From: Streptomyces seoulensis
Lineage (GTDB): Bacteria > Actinomycetota > Actinomycetes > Streptomycetales > Streptomycetaceae
Direction: 5' to 3'
Assembly: GCF_004328625.1 (NCBI RefSeq)
Contig: NZ_CP032229.1
Location: forward strand, 5,890,001-5,954,000
DNA: 64,000 nucleotides
Shown here: piece by piece, positions 18,766-27,693 of the stretch
Layout: each line of letters starts with the position of its first letter
How positions within the stretch are numbered: position 1 is the first letter of the stretch
Program-made: the position numbers and the translations under genes
Notes under the pieces: model-generated
Told to the model about the DNA's origin: nothing
Database searches by the model: none
What the model saw: only the letters and a program-made list of their open reading frames with translations

Positions 18766-19611
18766 ATGAACCTCGGCGACCTGACCGCCCAGCAGATCCG
18801 CGACATGAACTACAACGAGCTGATCTCCGTCGTGCGCGAGACCAACCGCCCGCCCGGCGGCGTGAAGACCATCTCCCACCTCGCCACCGGCGCCCACCTC
18901 GACAAGGACAGCCACGTCCTGGAGATCGGCACCAGCACCGGCATCACGGCCATCGAACTGGCCCGCCTGGTGGGCTGCCGCGTCACCGCCATCGACATCA
19001 ACGAGCGCAGCATCGCCGAGGCCCGCCGCCGCGCCGAGAGCCTCGGTGTGGACCACCTCATCACCTTCGAGGTCAACGACGCCACCGCCACCGGCTACCC
19101 CGACGACACCTTCGACCTGGTCTTCTGCGGCAACGTCACCTCCCTCATCCCGGACCGCGCGCGGGCCCTCGCCGAGTACTCCCGCGTCGTCAAGCCGGGC
19201 GGCTTCATCGCCGCCATCCCGATGTACTACGTCAAGCAGCCCTCCGAGCAGCTGCTCGCCGACGTCACCGCGGCCATCCAGGTCACCGTGGAGCCGCTGG
19301 AGGAGTCCTACTGGCTCGACTTCTTCCTCGGCGAGGGCCGTATCCCGTTCAGCCGGGAGCAGTACACCTTCGACTGGATCTCCGACGAGGTGGTCGAGTC
19401 CTTCGTCCGTGACATCCTCGCCCGGCCGCACCTCGACGAACTGAGCGCCGACGCCCGTGAGGTCCTCGCCGAGCAGTACGCCGTCTACATGCGGCTGTTC
19501 CGCGACAACCTCGCGCAGATGGGCTACACCGAGCTGCTCGTGCGCTGCGAGGCCGACGAGCTGGGCGAGCCGGAGCTGTTCGACTCCAGCCCGGTGCTCC
19601 CCAGGCCGTGA
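18766..19611 (+). CDS. Class I SAM-dependent methyltransferase
   Basis: A 281-residue methyltransferase with motif I VLEIGTSTG (about 50-58), acidic motif VTAIDIN, FDLVFCGNVTSLI and the post-motif VKPGGFIAAIP. This is the small-molecule (UbiE-like) class I fold. Substrate cannot be read from sequence; O- or N-methylation of the peptide product, or of the precursor made by neighbouring enzymes, is likely. AAGGAG lies just before the ATG, 51 bases after the synthetase-like gene. Confidence 0.88.
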   Translation: MNLGDLTAQQIRDMNYNELISVVRETNRPPGGVKTISHLATGAHLDKDSHVLEIGTSTGITAIELARLVGCRVTAIDINERSIAEARRRAESLGVDHLITFEVNDATATGYPDDTFDLVFCGNVTSLIPDRARALAEYSRVVKPGGFIAAIPMYYVKQPSEQLLADVTAAIQVTVEPLEESYWLDFFLGEGRIPFSREQYTFDWISDEVVESFVRDILARPHLDELSADAREVLAEQYAVYMRLFRDNLAQMGYTELLVRCEADELGEPELFDSSPVLPRP

Positions 19612-19679
19612 CGCCGCCCGGCACCGGAGCCCCGCCGGGCTCCGGTGCCGGCCCTCCACCCCGAGAGCGAGCCCCGTCC

Positions 19680-20573
19680 GTGAAGCTGCCCCCCTTCGAC
19701 CACGTGGCACCCCGGTGCCTCGCCGAGGCGGTGTCCCACCTCGCCGCCGCCCCGCCGGGCGATGCCCTGCCGCTGGCGGGCGGCCAGAGCCTCGTCCCGA
19801 TGCTGGCGTCCCGCACCCGCGCGTCCCGGCTCCTGGTCGACCTCCGCGACGTGGGGGAGCTGACCGGGGTGAGCGCGCCCGACGGCTCGCTCCGGATCGG
19901 TGCCATGACCCGCCAGCACACGCTCGCCACGGACCCCTTGATCCGCTCCCTCTGCCCCCTGATCGCGGAGGCCGCGGCGAGCACGGGGCACGCGTCCGTC
20001 CGGCACCGGGGCACCTTCGGGGGGACGCTCGCCCATGCCGCGAGCGCCGCCCAGCTCGTCGTCGCCGCGTACGCCCTGGACGCACAGGTCCTGGTCACCG
20101 GCCCCGGCGGACAGCACCTGACCGCCCTCAGATCCTGGTTCGGCGGGCCGCACAGCCCCGGAGTGCGCCACGGCGAGATCGTCACCGCCGTCCACCTGCC
20201 GTCGCGCGGGCCGGGCAGCGGACACGCACTGCGGCAGCTGGGGCATCCGGCCGGCGGACGGCCGGTCGCGTCGGTCGCCGCCGTCGTGGACACCGCGCCG
20301 GACGGCGCCGTGCTGCGGGCCGAACTCACCGTCGGTACACGGGTGTCCGCCCCCACCGCGGTGGACGTCACGCACCGGCTCCGGGAGGCGGCCGGCGTGG
20401 CCGCCGCTGTCGTCCCCGACGGTCCGGGGGAGCCGGACCGTCAGGGGCCCCCGGCCGCGTACTGCCGGCACGTGACCGGTGTCCTGGCGGAGCGCGCGTT
20501 GACCGAGGCCATCACCAGGGCACGCCGCGCGGACACCGCGGCACTGCCCGCACCGAGGCGGGAGACACCATGA
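19680..20573 (+). CDS. FAD-binding subunit of XDH/CoxM-family molybdenum hydroxylase
   Basis: A 297-residue FAD subunit with FAD loop AGGQSLVPML and the second loop RHRGTFGGTLAHA. I prefer the GTG at 19680 because members of the family start K-x-P-P-F-D, exactly as here (KLPPFDHV); a longer form from GTG 19608 overlapping the methyltransferase stop is possible. It passes electrons from the iron-sulfur clusters to an acceptor. It overlaps the next gene by four bases, so the two subunits are translated together. Confidence 0.87.
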   Translation: MKLPPFDHVAPRCLAEAVSHLAAAPPGDALPLAGGQSLVPMLASRTRASRLLVDLRDVGELTGVSAPDGSLRIGAMTRQHTLATDPLIRSLCPLIAEAAASTGHASVRHRGTFGGTLAHAASAAQLVVAAYALDAQVLVTGPGGQHLTALRSWFGGPHSPGVRHGEIVTAVHLPSRGPGSGHALRQLGHPAGGRPVASVAAVVDTAPDGAVLRAELTVGTRVSAPTAVDVTHRLREAAGVAAAVVPDGPGEPDRQGPPAAYCRHVTGVLAERALTEAITRARRADTAALPAPRRETP

Positions 20574-23416
20574 CCTGCGCACCCGGCACCGCCCCGGAGC
20601 CGCCCGAGGGTGAGCCGCACGCCTGCGGGACCCTCGCGGACCATCTGCGCGACTGCCTGGGCCGCGCGTCCGTCCGCCTGGGCTGCGAGGACGGCGTCTG
20701 CGGCTCCTGCACCGTGCTCCTCGACGGCCGCACGGCCCGCGCCTGCACGGTGCTCGCGGCGCAGGCGGACGGCCTGACCGTACGCACCGCCGAGGACACC
20801 GGCGACGCGCTGATGCGGCACCTGCGCGAGGTGCTGTGGGCCGAACACGCCTTCCAGTGCGGGTTCTGCGCCACCGGCTTCCTCATGGAGATCCACGCCC
20901 TGCTCACCGAGCACCCCGACCCCTCTGAGGAGCAGATCCGGGACCGGCTCGCGGGCAACCTGTGCCGGTGCACCGGCTACGAGAGCATCGTCCGCGCGGT
21001 CCTCGTCGCGGCACGCACCTGGACACCCGGCCCGGCGCCCTCCCACCCGGCCACCGCCGCGACCACCGACCCCACGGTCGGCACCAGCGCGCTGCGGGCG
21101 GAGGACCGTACCGTCCTCGACGGCCGCGCCCGCTACATCGCCGACCTCGACGTGCCGGGCACCCTGCACGCGCGCTTCGTGCGCGGCACCCGTCCGCACG
21201 CCCGGATCACCGGCCTTGACCTGACGGCCGCCCGGGCCGCACCCGGCGTCGTCGCCGTCCTCACGGCCGCCGACATGCGGGACGGCCTCAACCCGATCAC
21301 CATCGCGTGCCCCCTTGAGGGCTACACCCCGCCGGCCTTCACCCCGCTCACCGGGGACCGGGTCCGGTTCGAGGGCGACCCCGTCGCGCTGGTCGTCGCG
21401 GAGAGCCAGGCACAGGCCGAGGACGCCGCCGCGGCCGTGGGCATCGGGTACGAGGACCTGCCGCCCGTGACGGACGCACGGGCCGCCGCCGACGGCGCCC
21501 ACCCGCCGCTCTTCCCCGACCTGGACGGCAACGTCCTGTACACCGAGCACCGCAGGCACGGCGACGTGGACGCCGCCTTCGCGTCCGCCGCCCGGGTGGT
21601 GCGCCACCGACTCCGCCAGGACCGCGTGCAGAACGCGCCGCTCGAACCCCGGGGCGGCCTCGCCTCCTACGACCCCGCCGACGGCAGCCTCAGCTACGAC
21701 GTGGCGTCCCAGTCGCCCACGTCCCACCGCGCGTACCTGTCCGACGTGCTCGGCATCGACATCGGCTCGGTCCGGGTCCGGGTCCCCCCGAACATGGGCG
21801 GCTCCTTCGGGATCAAGGGCGGGGTGTTCCGCGAGGACATCGCCGTGTGCTGGGCGAGCAGACACCTGGGCCGTCCCGTCCGCTGGATCGAGGACCGCCG
21901 GGAGCACCTGATCGCGGCCGGACAGGCCAGGGGCGAGGAGATCGACGTCGAAGCGGCCCTGGGGGAGGGCGGCGAACTGCTGGCCCTGCGCGCCGACCTC
22001 GTGGTCGACCAGGGCGCCTACCCCGTCCCCCCGGTCGCCAGCGCCGTCTTCGTCGCCATCGTCGGCTGCCTGATCCCCAACGCCTACCGCGTCCCGGCGT
22101 ACGAGTTCACCGGCCGGCTGGCCCTGAGCAACCGCACCCCGTACGTCGCGTACCGGGGTCCCTGGGAGATGGCGACCTTCGCCGCCGAACGCACCATGGA
22201 CCTGATCGCCCGTGAGGTGGGCGAGGAACCGGCCGACTACCGGCTGCGGCACCTCAACCCGGTGGACGGCCCCGACCCCCGCATGATCACCGGCGCCCGG
22301 CTCACCGACGTGCCCGAACTCGGCTCGACCCTGCGGCTGGCCCGGCGGGAGGCAGCCGTGGAGACGTTCCGCGAGCGCCAGGCGCGGGCGCGTGCGGAGG
22401 GCCGGCTGCTCGGCCTCGGCATCGCGACCCTGCTGGAGCCGGCCCCCGGTCCCTGGAGCCTGCACGAGGCGATGGGCGCCCACATGGGGCCGGAGCCGGT
22501 CCGCGTGCTCTTCACCGCCGAAGGCCGCGTCGAGATCAGGACGGGACAGATCCCGCACGGCCAGGGGCACGTCACCACGCTCTCGCAGATCGCCGCGACC
22601 ACCCTCGGCCTGCCGCTGCACGCGGTCGACGTCGTGCACGGGGACACCGACCGGGTCCCGTTCAGCCTGGCCGGGACCGGCGCGAGCCGGGCGGCGGCCC
22701 TCGCGGGCGGGGGAGTGCTGCGCGCCGCCCGCCGCCTGCGGGCCGACCTGCTCGCCGCCGTCGCGCGGCGCACCGGACACGCACCCGGTGCTCTGGACAT
22801 CGTCGCCGCGCACGTCGTACACGTCCCCGACGGCCGCACCGTGGGCACGGTCGCCGCGCTGGCCGGAGCCCACGTCGCCACCGGCGAGGGACGCTCGCGG
22901 CTGGACGTGAGCGAGGTCTTCGACAGCGAGGAGACCGGCTGGGCGGAGGCGACCCACTGCTGCTGGGTGGAGATCGACCCGGACCTCGGCACGGTCTGTG
23001 TCGACCGCTACCTGATCGTCGCCGACAGCGGACGCATCATCAATCCGGCGATCGCCGACGGACAACTGCGCGGCGGCGCCGTGCAGGGCATCGGCACCGT
23101 GCTCCAGGAACGGTCGGGCTACGGCCCCGACGGCCGCCAGCTCTCCCGCGACCTCACCGAATACCTGCTGCCCACCACCCGGACCGCCCCGGCCATCGAC
23201 ATCGTCCACCTGGAGTCGCGGCGGGCCGGCGACGTGCCCTACCGGGGACTCGGCGAGGGCGGCGCGGTCCTGGCGCCCTCGGCCGTGGTCGGTGCCGTCG
23301 AGGACGCCCTCGCGCACCTCGGTGTCCGCCTCACCGAACGTCACCTGCCGCCGTGGCGTGTCCTCGACCTGCTGGCGGCCTTCCGGACCCTCACGCCCGT
23401 ACCGGAGTACCGATGA
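20570..23416 (+). CDS. XDH-family molybdenum hydroxylase, fused [2Fe-2S] and molybdopterin domains
   Basis: A 948-residue protein. Residues 1-140 are the iron-sulfur part, with Cys39, Cys44, Cys47 and Cys59 for one cluster and Cys97, Cys100, Cys132 and Cys134 for the second; the usual N-terminal beta-hairpin before the first cluster is short. Residues about 175-940 are the molybdenum-cofactor domain of the aldehyde oxidase/xanthine dehydrogenase family, ending with the active-site GLGEGGAV segment (Glu). These enzymes hydroxylate an electron-poor carbon with water or oxidise an aldehyde. In most bacteria the iron-sulfur and molybdenum parts are separate genes. Substrate unknown; a heteroaromatic or amino-acid-derived building block is plausible. 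Confidence 0.9.
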   Translation: MTCAPGTAPEPPEGEPHACGTLADHLRDCLGRASVRLGCEDGVCGSCTVLLDGRTARACTVLAAQADGLTVRTAEDTGDALMRHLREVLWAEHAFQCGFCATGFLMEIHALLTEHPDPSEEQIRDRLAGNLCRCTGYESIVRAVLVAARTWTPGPAPSHPATAATTDPTVGTSALRAEDRTVLDGRARYIADLDVPGTLHARFVRGTRPHARITGLDLTAARAAPGVVAVLTAADMRDGLNPITIACPLEGYTPPAFTPLTGDRVRFEGDPVALVVAESQAQAEDAAAAVGIGYEDLPPVTDARAAADGAHPPLFPDLDGNVLYTEHRRHGDVDAAFASAARVVRHRLRQDRVQNAPLEPRGGLASYDPADGSLSYDVASQSPTSHRAYLSDVLGIDIGSVRVRVPPNMGGSFGIKGGVFREDIAVCWASRHLGRPVRWIEDRREHLIAAGQARGEEIDVEAALGEGGELLALRADLVVDQGAYPVPPVASAVFVAIVGCLIPNAYRVPAYEFTGRLALSNRTPYVAYRGPWEMATFAAERTMDLIAREVGEEPADYRLRHLNPVDGPDPRMITGARLTDVPELGSTLRLARREAAVETFRERQARARAEGRLLGLGIATLLEPAPGPWSLHEAMGAHMGPEPVRVLFTAEGRVEIRTGQIPHGQGHVTTLSQIAATTLGLPLHAVDVVHGDTDRVPFSLAGTGASRAAALAGGGVLRAARRLRADLLAAVARRTGHAPGALDIVAAHVVHVPDGRTVGTVAALAGAHVATGEGRSRLDVSEVFDSEETGWAEATHCCWVEIDPDLGTVCVDRYLIVADSGRIINPAIADGQLRGGAVQGIGTVLQERSGYGPDGRQLSRDLTEYLLPTTRTAPAIDIVHLESRRAGDVPYRGLGEGGAVLAPSAVVGAVEDALAHLGVRLTERHLPPWRVLDLLAAFRTLTPVPEYR

Positions 23417-24669
23417 GACTGAGCAAGATCCCGCACGCCGACCCGCTGGGCGCCCCGCTCCCCGACCCCGGCGACCCCGAGGCCGACCTGCCGCACCAGC
23501 TCGGCCTGGCCCGGTTCACCGACGCGGGATTCCCCTGGTTCTCCCCGGTCGGCCAGCGCCTGGTCACCCGCATCCAGGCAGTCGTCCGCCGGGAGATGGA
23601 GCGCGCCGGATACGCCGAGTTCCGCGGCCCCGCCGTCCATCGCGTCGAGACACTCGCGCCGGCCGGCTGGCTGGAGCGGTTCGGCGGTGAACTGATCGGC
23701 TTCAGCGCCCCGTTCGACCAGTACACCCTGGCCGCCACCAGTGAGGAACCCCTGCTGAGCTACATCGGCCCGGCGGGGCTCGCCTCCCACCGCCAGCTCC
23801 CGATGCGGCTGTTCGAGTTCCGGGAGATCTTCCGGTTCCGCGACCGGCCCCAGAGCATCTACAACTCCCGCCAGTTCCAGTGCTGTCTCTTCGCCAGCCT
23901 GGACACCGACCACGCCGCCTACCTCCAGAGCGCGGCACACGCCCAGCGCACGGTCCGCGCCGTCCTGGACCGGCTCCGGCTCCGCGCCGAACTGGTCCGG
24001 GACGAGACCACCGGTGGCTTCGAGTTCATCTTCCCCTACGCCCGTGGCGACCGGCCCCGCAGCCGCACCATCCCCTACCACCGCGACGCCGGGCGCGCCA
24101 CGACCGCCGAGGACGAGATCCCCCAGGGCGGGATCGCCATGGGGTACGGCTACACCCACACCCCCGCCTTCGACGTGCGCTTCCGCGACGAGGACAACCA
24201 GGTGCGCACCCCGGTGATGGGGACGTACGGCCTGGGCATCCAGCGCTGCGTGCTCGCCCTGCTGGAACAGCACCGCGTGCCCGGCGGTGTCGCCCTGCCC
24301 GCCGACGTGCGGCCGTTCGACGTGATGGTGGCCGTCCAGGGCAGGGACCCCGCCACGACGGACGCGGCCGGAGAACTCCACCGCGTCCTGCTGGAGCACG
24401 ACGTCAGCGTCGTGCTCGACGACCGGCACGGCGCCTCGATGGGCAGCCGGATGCGCTTCGCCGACGCGGTGGGTGTCCCCTGGCGGGTGGTCGTGGGCCG
24501 TGACGACGCGAAGAGCGGGTCCTTCCGCCTGCGCGGCCCGCGCGGCGCGCGGGACCCGGAACGGTCTCTGACCGTGGACGGTCTGCTCGCCCACCTCGCC
24601 GCGCGGGGACACGAGGAGTGGACCGTCCGGCCCGGAAACGACGACGAGCGAATCGGAGCGACCGCATGA
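23413..24669 (+). CDS. Prolyl-tRNA-synthetase-like protein
   Basis: A 418-residue class IIa synthetase homologue. It keeps the TSEE loop (near 108-112), the motif 2 region FEFREIFRFRD, a TYGLGIQR motif 3 with its Arg (near 270), and a C-terminal HGTP anticodon-like domain (VVLDDRHGASMGSRMRFAD). It lacks the large editing insertion of most bacterial ProRS, and the segment LMRxREFxMKDAYSF is altered to IYNSRQFQCCLFASLD. It may be a drug-resistant ProRS, or an adenylating enzyme recruited to the pathway. ATG overlaps the preceding stop (ATGA). Given the proline-like codes of two A domains in this locus, a prolyl link is attractive but unproven. Confidence 0.85.
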   Translation: MRLSKIPHADPLGAPLPDPGDPEADLPHQLGLARFTDAGFPWFSPVGQRLVTRIQAVVRREMERAGYAEFRGPAVHRVETLAPAGWLERFGGELIGFSAPFDQYTLAATSEEPLLSYIGPAGLASHRQLPMRLFEFREIFRFRDRPQSIYNSRQFQCCLFASLDTDHAAYLQSAAHAQRTVRAVLDRLRLRAELVRDETTGGFEFIFPYARGDRPRSRTIPYHRDAGRATTAEDEIPQGGIAMGYGYTHTPAFDVRFRDEDNQVRTPVMGTYGLGIQRCVLALLEQHRVPGGVALPADVRPFDVMVAVQGRDPATTDAAGELHRVLLEHDVSVVLDDRHGASMGSRMRFADAVGVPWRVVVGRDDAKSGSFRLRGPRGARDPERSLTVDGLLAHLAARGHEEWTVRPGNDDERIGATA

Positions 24670-25775
24670 GCACGATGAGCACGACGAACGGCACCACCGC
24701 CGCCGCGCACGGCACGAACGGACCGGCCGCGCCGGCACCAGGCGGCGACGCGGCGCGCTGGCCCGTGCCGCTGCCCGCCGACGCCACGCTGGGGGTGTGG
24801 GCCCCCAGTTCACCGGCCCCCGTCCTCTTCCCCCGCCGCTTCGCCCGTGGCCTCGACGCGCTGCGCCGGCGCGGGCACACCGTGGTCCTCGGCGACTCCT
24901 GCCGGTCAGCGCAGGGGCCGGGCACCCGGCCGCCCGAGGCGCTGGCCGAGGAACTGCACACCCTGCTCGCCAAGACCGACGGCGTGATCGCCGCCGTCGG
25001 CGGCTGGACGCTCACCCCGGTCCTTCCCCACCTGGACTTCGACGCCATCGGGCGCGCGGCCAAGCCGCTCGTCGGGTACAGCGACCTGACCTCCCTGGTC
25101 AACCTCGTGCCCCACCGCTCCGGCCTTGTCGCCTTCCACGGCCCCATGGTCGTCTCCGAGTGGGGCGAGGCCGACGGCCCCTGGGAGCCGACCGAGTCCG
25201 AGTTCGACCAGGTGCTCGGCGCACAACACCACTGGACGGAAAGGACGGTGGCCACTGCGGGGGAGTGGTCGGACGAGAACCTCTTCTGGGACCGGGAGGA
25301 CGACCGCCGCCGGCAGGGCAACAGCGGCGGCCAGCAACCGCGCGTCCTGCGGACCGGCGAGGCGTCCGGCCCTCTCTGGGGCGGCTCCCTCGTCGTACTC
25401 GGTCTGCTGCTCGGCACCCCGCTGTGGCCCGAACCCGCCCCCGGCTCGCTCCTGTTCCTGGAGGCCGACGGCATGGCTCCGGACGAACTCTGGGCCCGGC
25501 TGGAGCAGTTCCGGCTGGCCGGTGTCCTCGACCGGGCCGCAGGCGTGATCATGAGCAGGATCGCCAACCCGCACTCCACGTCGTCCGGTTACGCCGGATA
25601 CGACGAGGTCCTCCTGCGCTGCCTGCCCGGCGACATGCCGGTCGCCGCCGGCCTCCCCCTGGGCCACGCCGATCCGATGGTCACCCTGCCGGTCGGCGGC
25701 CGGGCACAGCTGAGCTGCCAGGCCCCCACCACCGCGCCCCGGCTGCGTCTTTTGCGGCCGGGTCCCACCCCGTAG
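24666..25775 (+). CDS. Peptidase S66 family protein, MccF/LD-carboxypeptidase-like
   Basis: A 369-residue S66 peptidase: nucleophile Ser139 in GYSDLT, the LWGGSLVVL and LLFLEADG segments (Glu), and the terminal GLPLGHADPMVTLPVG with the catalytic His. The family comprises murein LD-carboxypeptidases and MccF, which cleaves the amide between an amino acid and the adenylate analogue in microcin C and so confers immunity. Placement directly after a ProRS-like gene (ATGA overlap) argues for the immunity or precursor-trimming role over cell-wall recycling. No signal peptide is visible, so it is cytoplasmic, as MccF is. Confidence 0.86.
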   Translation: MSTMSTTNGTTAAAHGTNGPAAPAPGGDAARWPVPLPADATLGVWAPSSPAPVLFPRRFARGLDALRRRGHTVVLGDSCRSAQGPGTRPPEALAEELHTLLAKTDGVIAAVGGWTLTPVLPHLDFDAIGRAAKPLVGYSDLTSLVNLVPHRSGLVAFHGPMVVSEWGEADGPWEPTESEFDQVLGAQHHWTERTVATAGEWSDENLFWDREDDRRRQGNSGGQQPRVLRTGEASGPLWGGSLVVLGLLLGTPLWPEPAPGSLLFLEADGMAPDELWARLEQFRLAGVLDRAAGVIMSRIANPHSTSSGYAGYDEVLLRCLPGDMPVAAGLPLGHADPMVTLPVGGRAQLSCQAPTTAPRLRLLRPGPTP

Positions 25776-26804
25776 TCCACGCGAGCAGGGCGGTTCGGCA
25801 GGGCCCGAGCAGCGCTGACGAGCTGACGAGAAGAGCCCCCCGTGCTTAACATCGCCGACACGCTCGCCCATTGGTGCAGTACCGGCCGCGCCTGCGCCGT
25901 GGCCACGGTGACCACCGCCACGGGCAGCACACCGCTGCCCGTGGGGACCTCGATGGCCGTGGACGCCGAGGGCAACGTCGCGGGCAGCATCTCCGGCGGC
26001 TGTGTGGACGCGGCCGTCCACGAACTGTGCCGACGGCAGCTCGACGAGGACGGCGCGGCCGAGGAGGTCCGCTTCGACTCCTCCGACGACGACGCCTGGG
26101 CGGCCGGTCTGATCTGCGGGGGCAGCATCGGCGTCCATGTGCAGCGCGTCCATCCGGCGGACCGGCTGCACTTGTCCACCACGCTCACCGGGGCGGTGGG
26201 CGGTCGGCCCCCGGGTCTCCTGCAGATCACCAGGAGCGCCGACCCGCTCCTGGCAGGCCGCATCCTGCCGCTCTCCGGCGACCCGGCCTCCGCCCCGGCC
26301 GGACGGGTCCCGGCGGCCCTGGCCGTGCTCGCCGCCGCCGCGCACCGCGCGGGCGTCACCGGCCTCGTGCGCGCTCCCGGGGGAGAAGGCCGCGCCCCGG
26401 CCGAGGCCCTGGTGCACAGCAGCCGGCCCGCACCGGCGATACTCGTGTTCGGCGCGGTGGAGTTCGCCGACGCCCTGAGTCGGGCCGGCCGGTTCCTGGG
26501 CTATCACGTCACGGTGTGCGACGCCCGCCCGGTCTTCGCCACCGCCGAGCGCTTCCCGCACGCCGACCGAGTCGTCGTGGACTGGCCGCACCGGTTCCTC
26601 GCCCGTACCGCAACGGACGAACGCACCGCCGTGTGCGTCCTCACCCACGACTCCAGGTTCGACGTCCCGCTGCTGCGCGACGCGCTGCGGCGGCCGCTCG
26701 GCTACATCGGCGCCATGGGCTCACGCCGTACCCACGAACGCCGCCTCGAACTCCTGCGCGCGGAGGGCGTCGGGCCCGGGGCCCTCGCCCGCCTGAACGG
26801 GCCG

Positions 26805-27655
26805 CTAGGGGGTGTCCGGAAAGTCGTTGAGCCAGAGGCGGAGGCAGGCAAGGGTGACCATGGCCCGGTAGTGAATGGCTCGTTTGTCGTAGCGTGTGGC
26901 CAGGGCCCGGTTCTGCTTGAGGCGGCTGAAGCAGCGCTCGATGACGTTGCGCCGCCGGTAAGCGGCTTTGTCGAGGCGGCAGCGGCTCTCGCCGCGGCGG
27001 ATGCGTCCGTTGATCTGGTCGATGCGTTCCGGGATCGCTGCCGCGATGCCGCGTCGTCGCAGGTAGGCGCGGATCTTGCGGGCCGAGTAGCCTTTGTCCG
27101 CGACGACGCGGCCGGGCCGGGTGCGCGGCCGGCCCGGCCCAGGACGCGCGATCTTGATCTGGTCCATGACCGGCTCGAGCTGAGTGCAGTCGTTCACGTT
27201 CCCGCCCGTCAGCGTGAACGCCAGGGGCCGGCCCAGGCCGTCGCAGGCCAGGTGGATCTTGCTGGTCAGGCCGCCCCGCGACCGGCCGAGCGCCTCGCCT
27301 TCCCAGGGCCCCCTTTTCGGGCCCCGGCGGCGTGCTGATGGGCCCGGACCGTGGTCGAGTCCACGCACACAACCGTCCAGTCGACCCGCCCGACGGCGTC
27401 GGAGTGCTGCTGGACGTGGGCCAGCAGACGGTCCCACGTGCCGTCGGCGGACCAGTTCCGGAACCGTTCGTAGACCGTCTTCCAGGGCCCGTACCGCTCG
27501 GGCAGGTCACGCCAGGCAGCCCCGGTGGACAGCTTCCACAAGATCCCGTTCACCACCTGCCGCCGGTCCCGACCAGGCCTGCCCATCCGACCCGGCGCCA
27601 GCAACGGAGCGATCAACGCCCACGACTCATCGGTCAGTTCATGCCTACGCACCAC
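26805..27655 (-). CDS. IS5-family transposase, two frames joined by a probable -1 frameshift
   Basis: The first frame (27655-27266, 129 residues from GTG) begins VVRRHELTDESWALIAPLL and holds the first catalytic Asp (VCVDSTTVRAH). The second frame continues to 26805 with VADKGYS (second Asp) and NVIERCFSRLKQNR (Glu), ending FPDTP with a stop formed inside the target duplication. The frames overlap at CGAAAAGG, AAAA at 27314-27317, where a lysyl-tRNA on AAA could slip back one base. The joined product would be about 283 residues, normal for this family. Confidence 0.88.
26808..26826 (+). repeat. Left terminal inverted repeat of the IS
   Basis: GGGGGTGTCCGGAAAGTCG, identical over 19 bases to the inverse of the right end at 27675-27693; a mismatch follows, then two more matching bases. 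Confidence 0.95.
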
Positions 27656-27674
27656 GAACGGACCAACGAGCCAC

Positions 27675-27693
27675 CGACTTTCCGGACACCCCC
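27675..27693 (-). repeat. Right terminal inverted repeat of the IS
   Basis: CGACTTTCCGGACACCCCC on the + strand, the exact inverse complement of the left end; followed by TA and then the resumed xdhC frame. Confidence 0.95.

Larger units (their letters stand above)
26808..27693 (-). mobile_element. IS5-family (IS427-like) insertion sequence in xdhC
   Basis: An 886-base element with perfect 19-base terminal inverted repeats, flanked by a direct TA (readable as CTAG) target duplication at 26806-26807 and 27694-27695. It carries an IS5-type DDE transposase in two overlapping frames. The very short flanking duplication and identical ends point to a recent, possibly still active insertion. Orientation of the transposase is opposite to xdhC. 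Confidence 0.93.

Noticed and set aside
25842..27338. 498-residue XdhC reading into the IS
   Set aside because: The frame stays open by chance across the IS boundary; the last 175 residues are antisense IS sequence and the real XdhC C-terminus is on the far side of the element.
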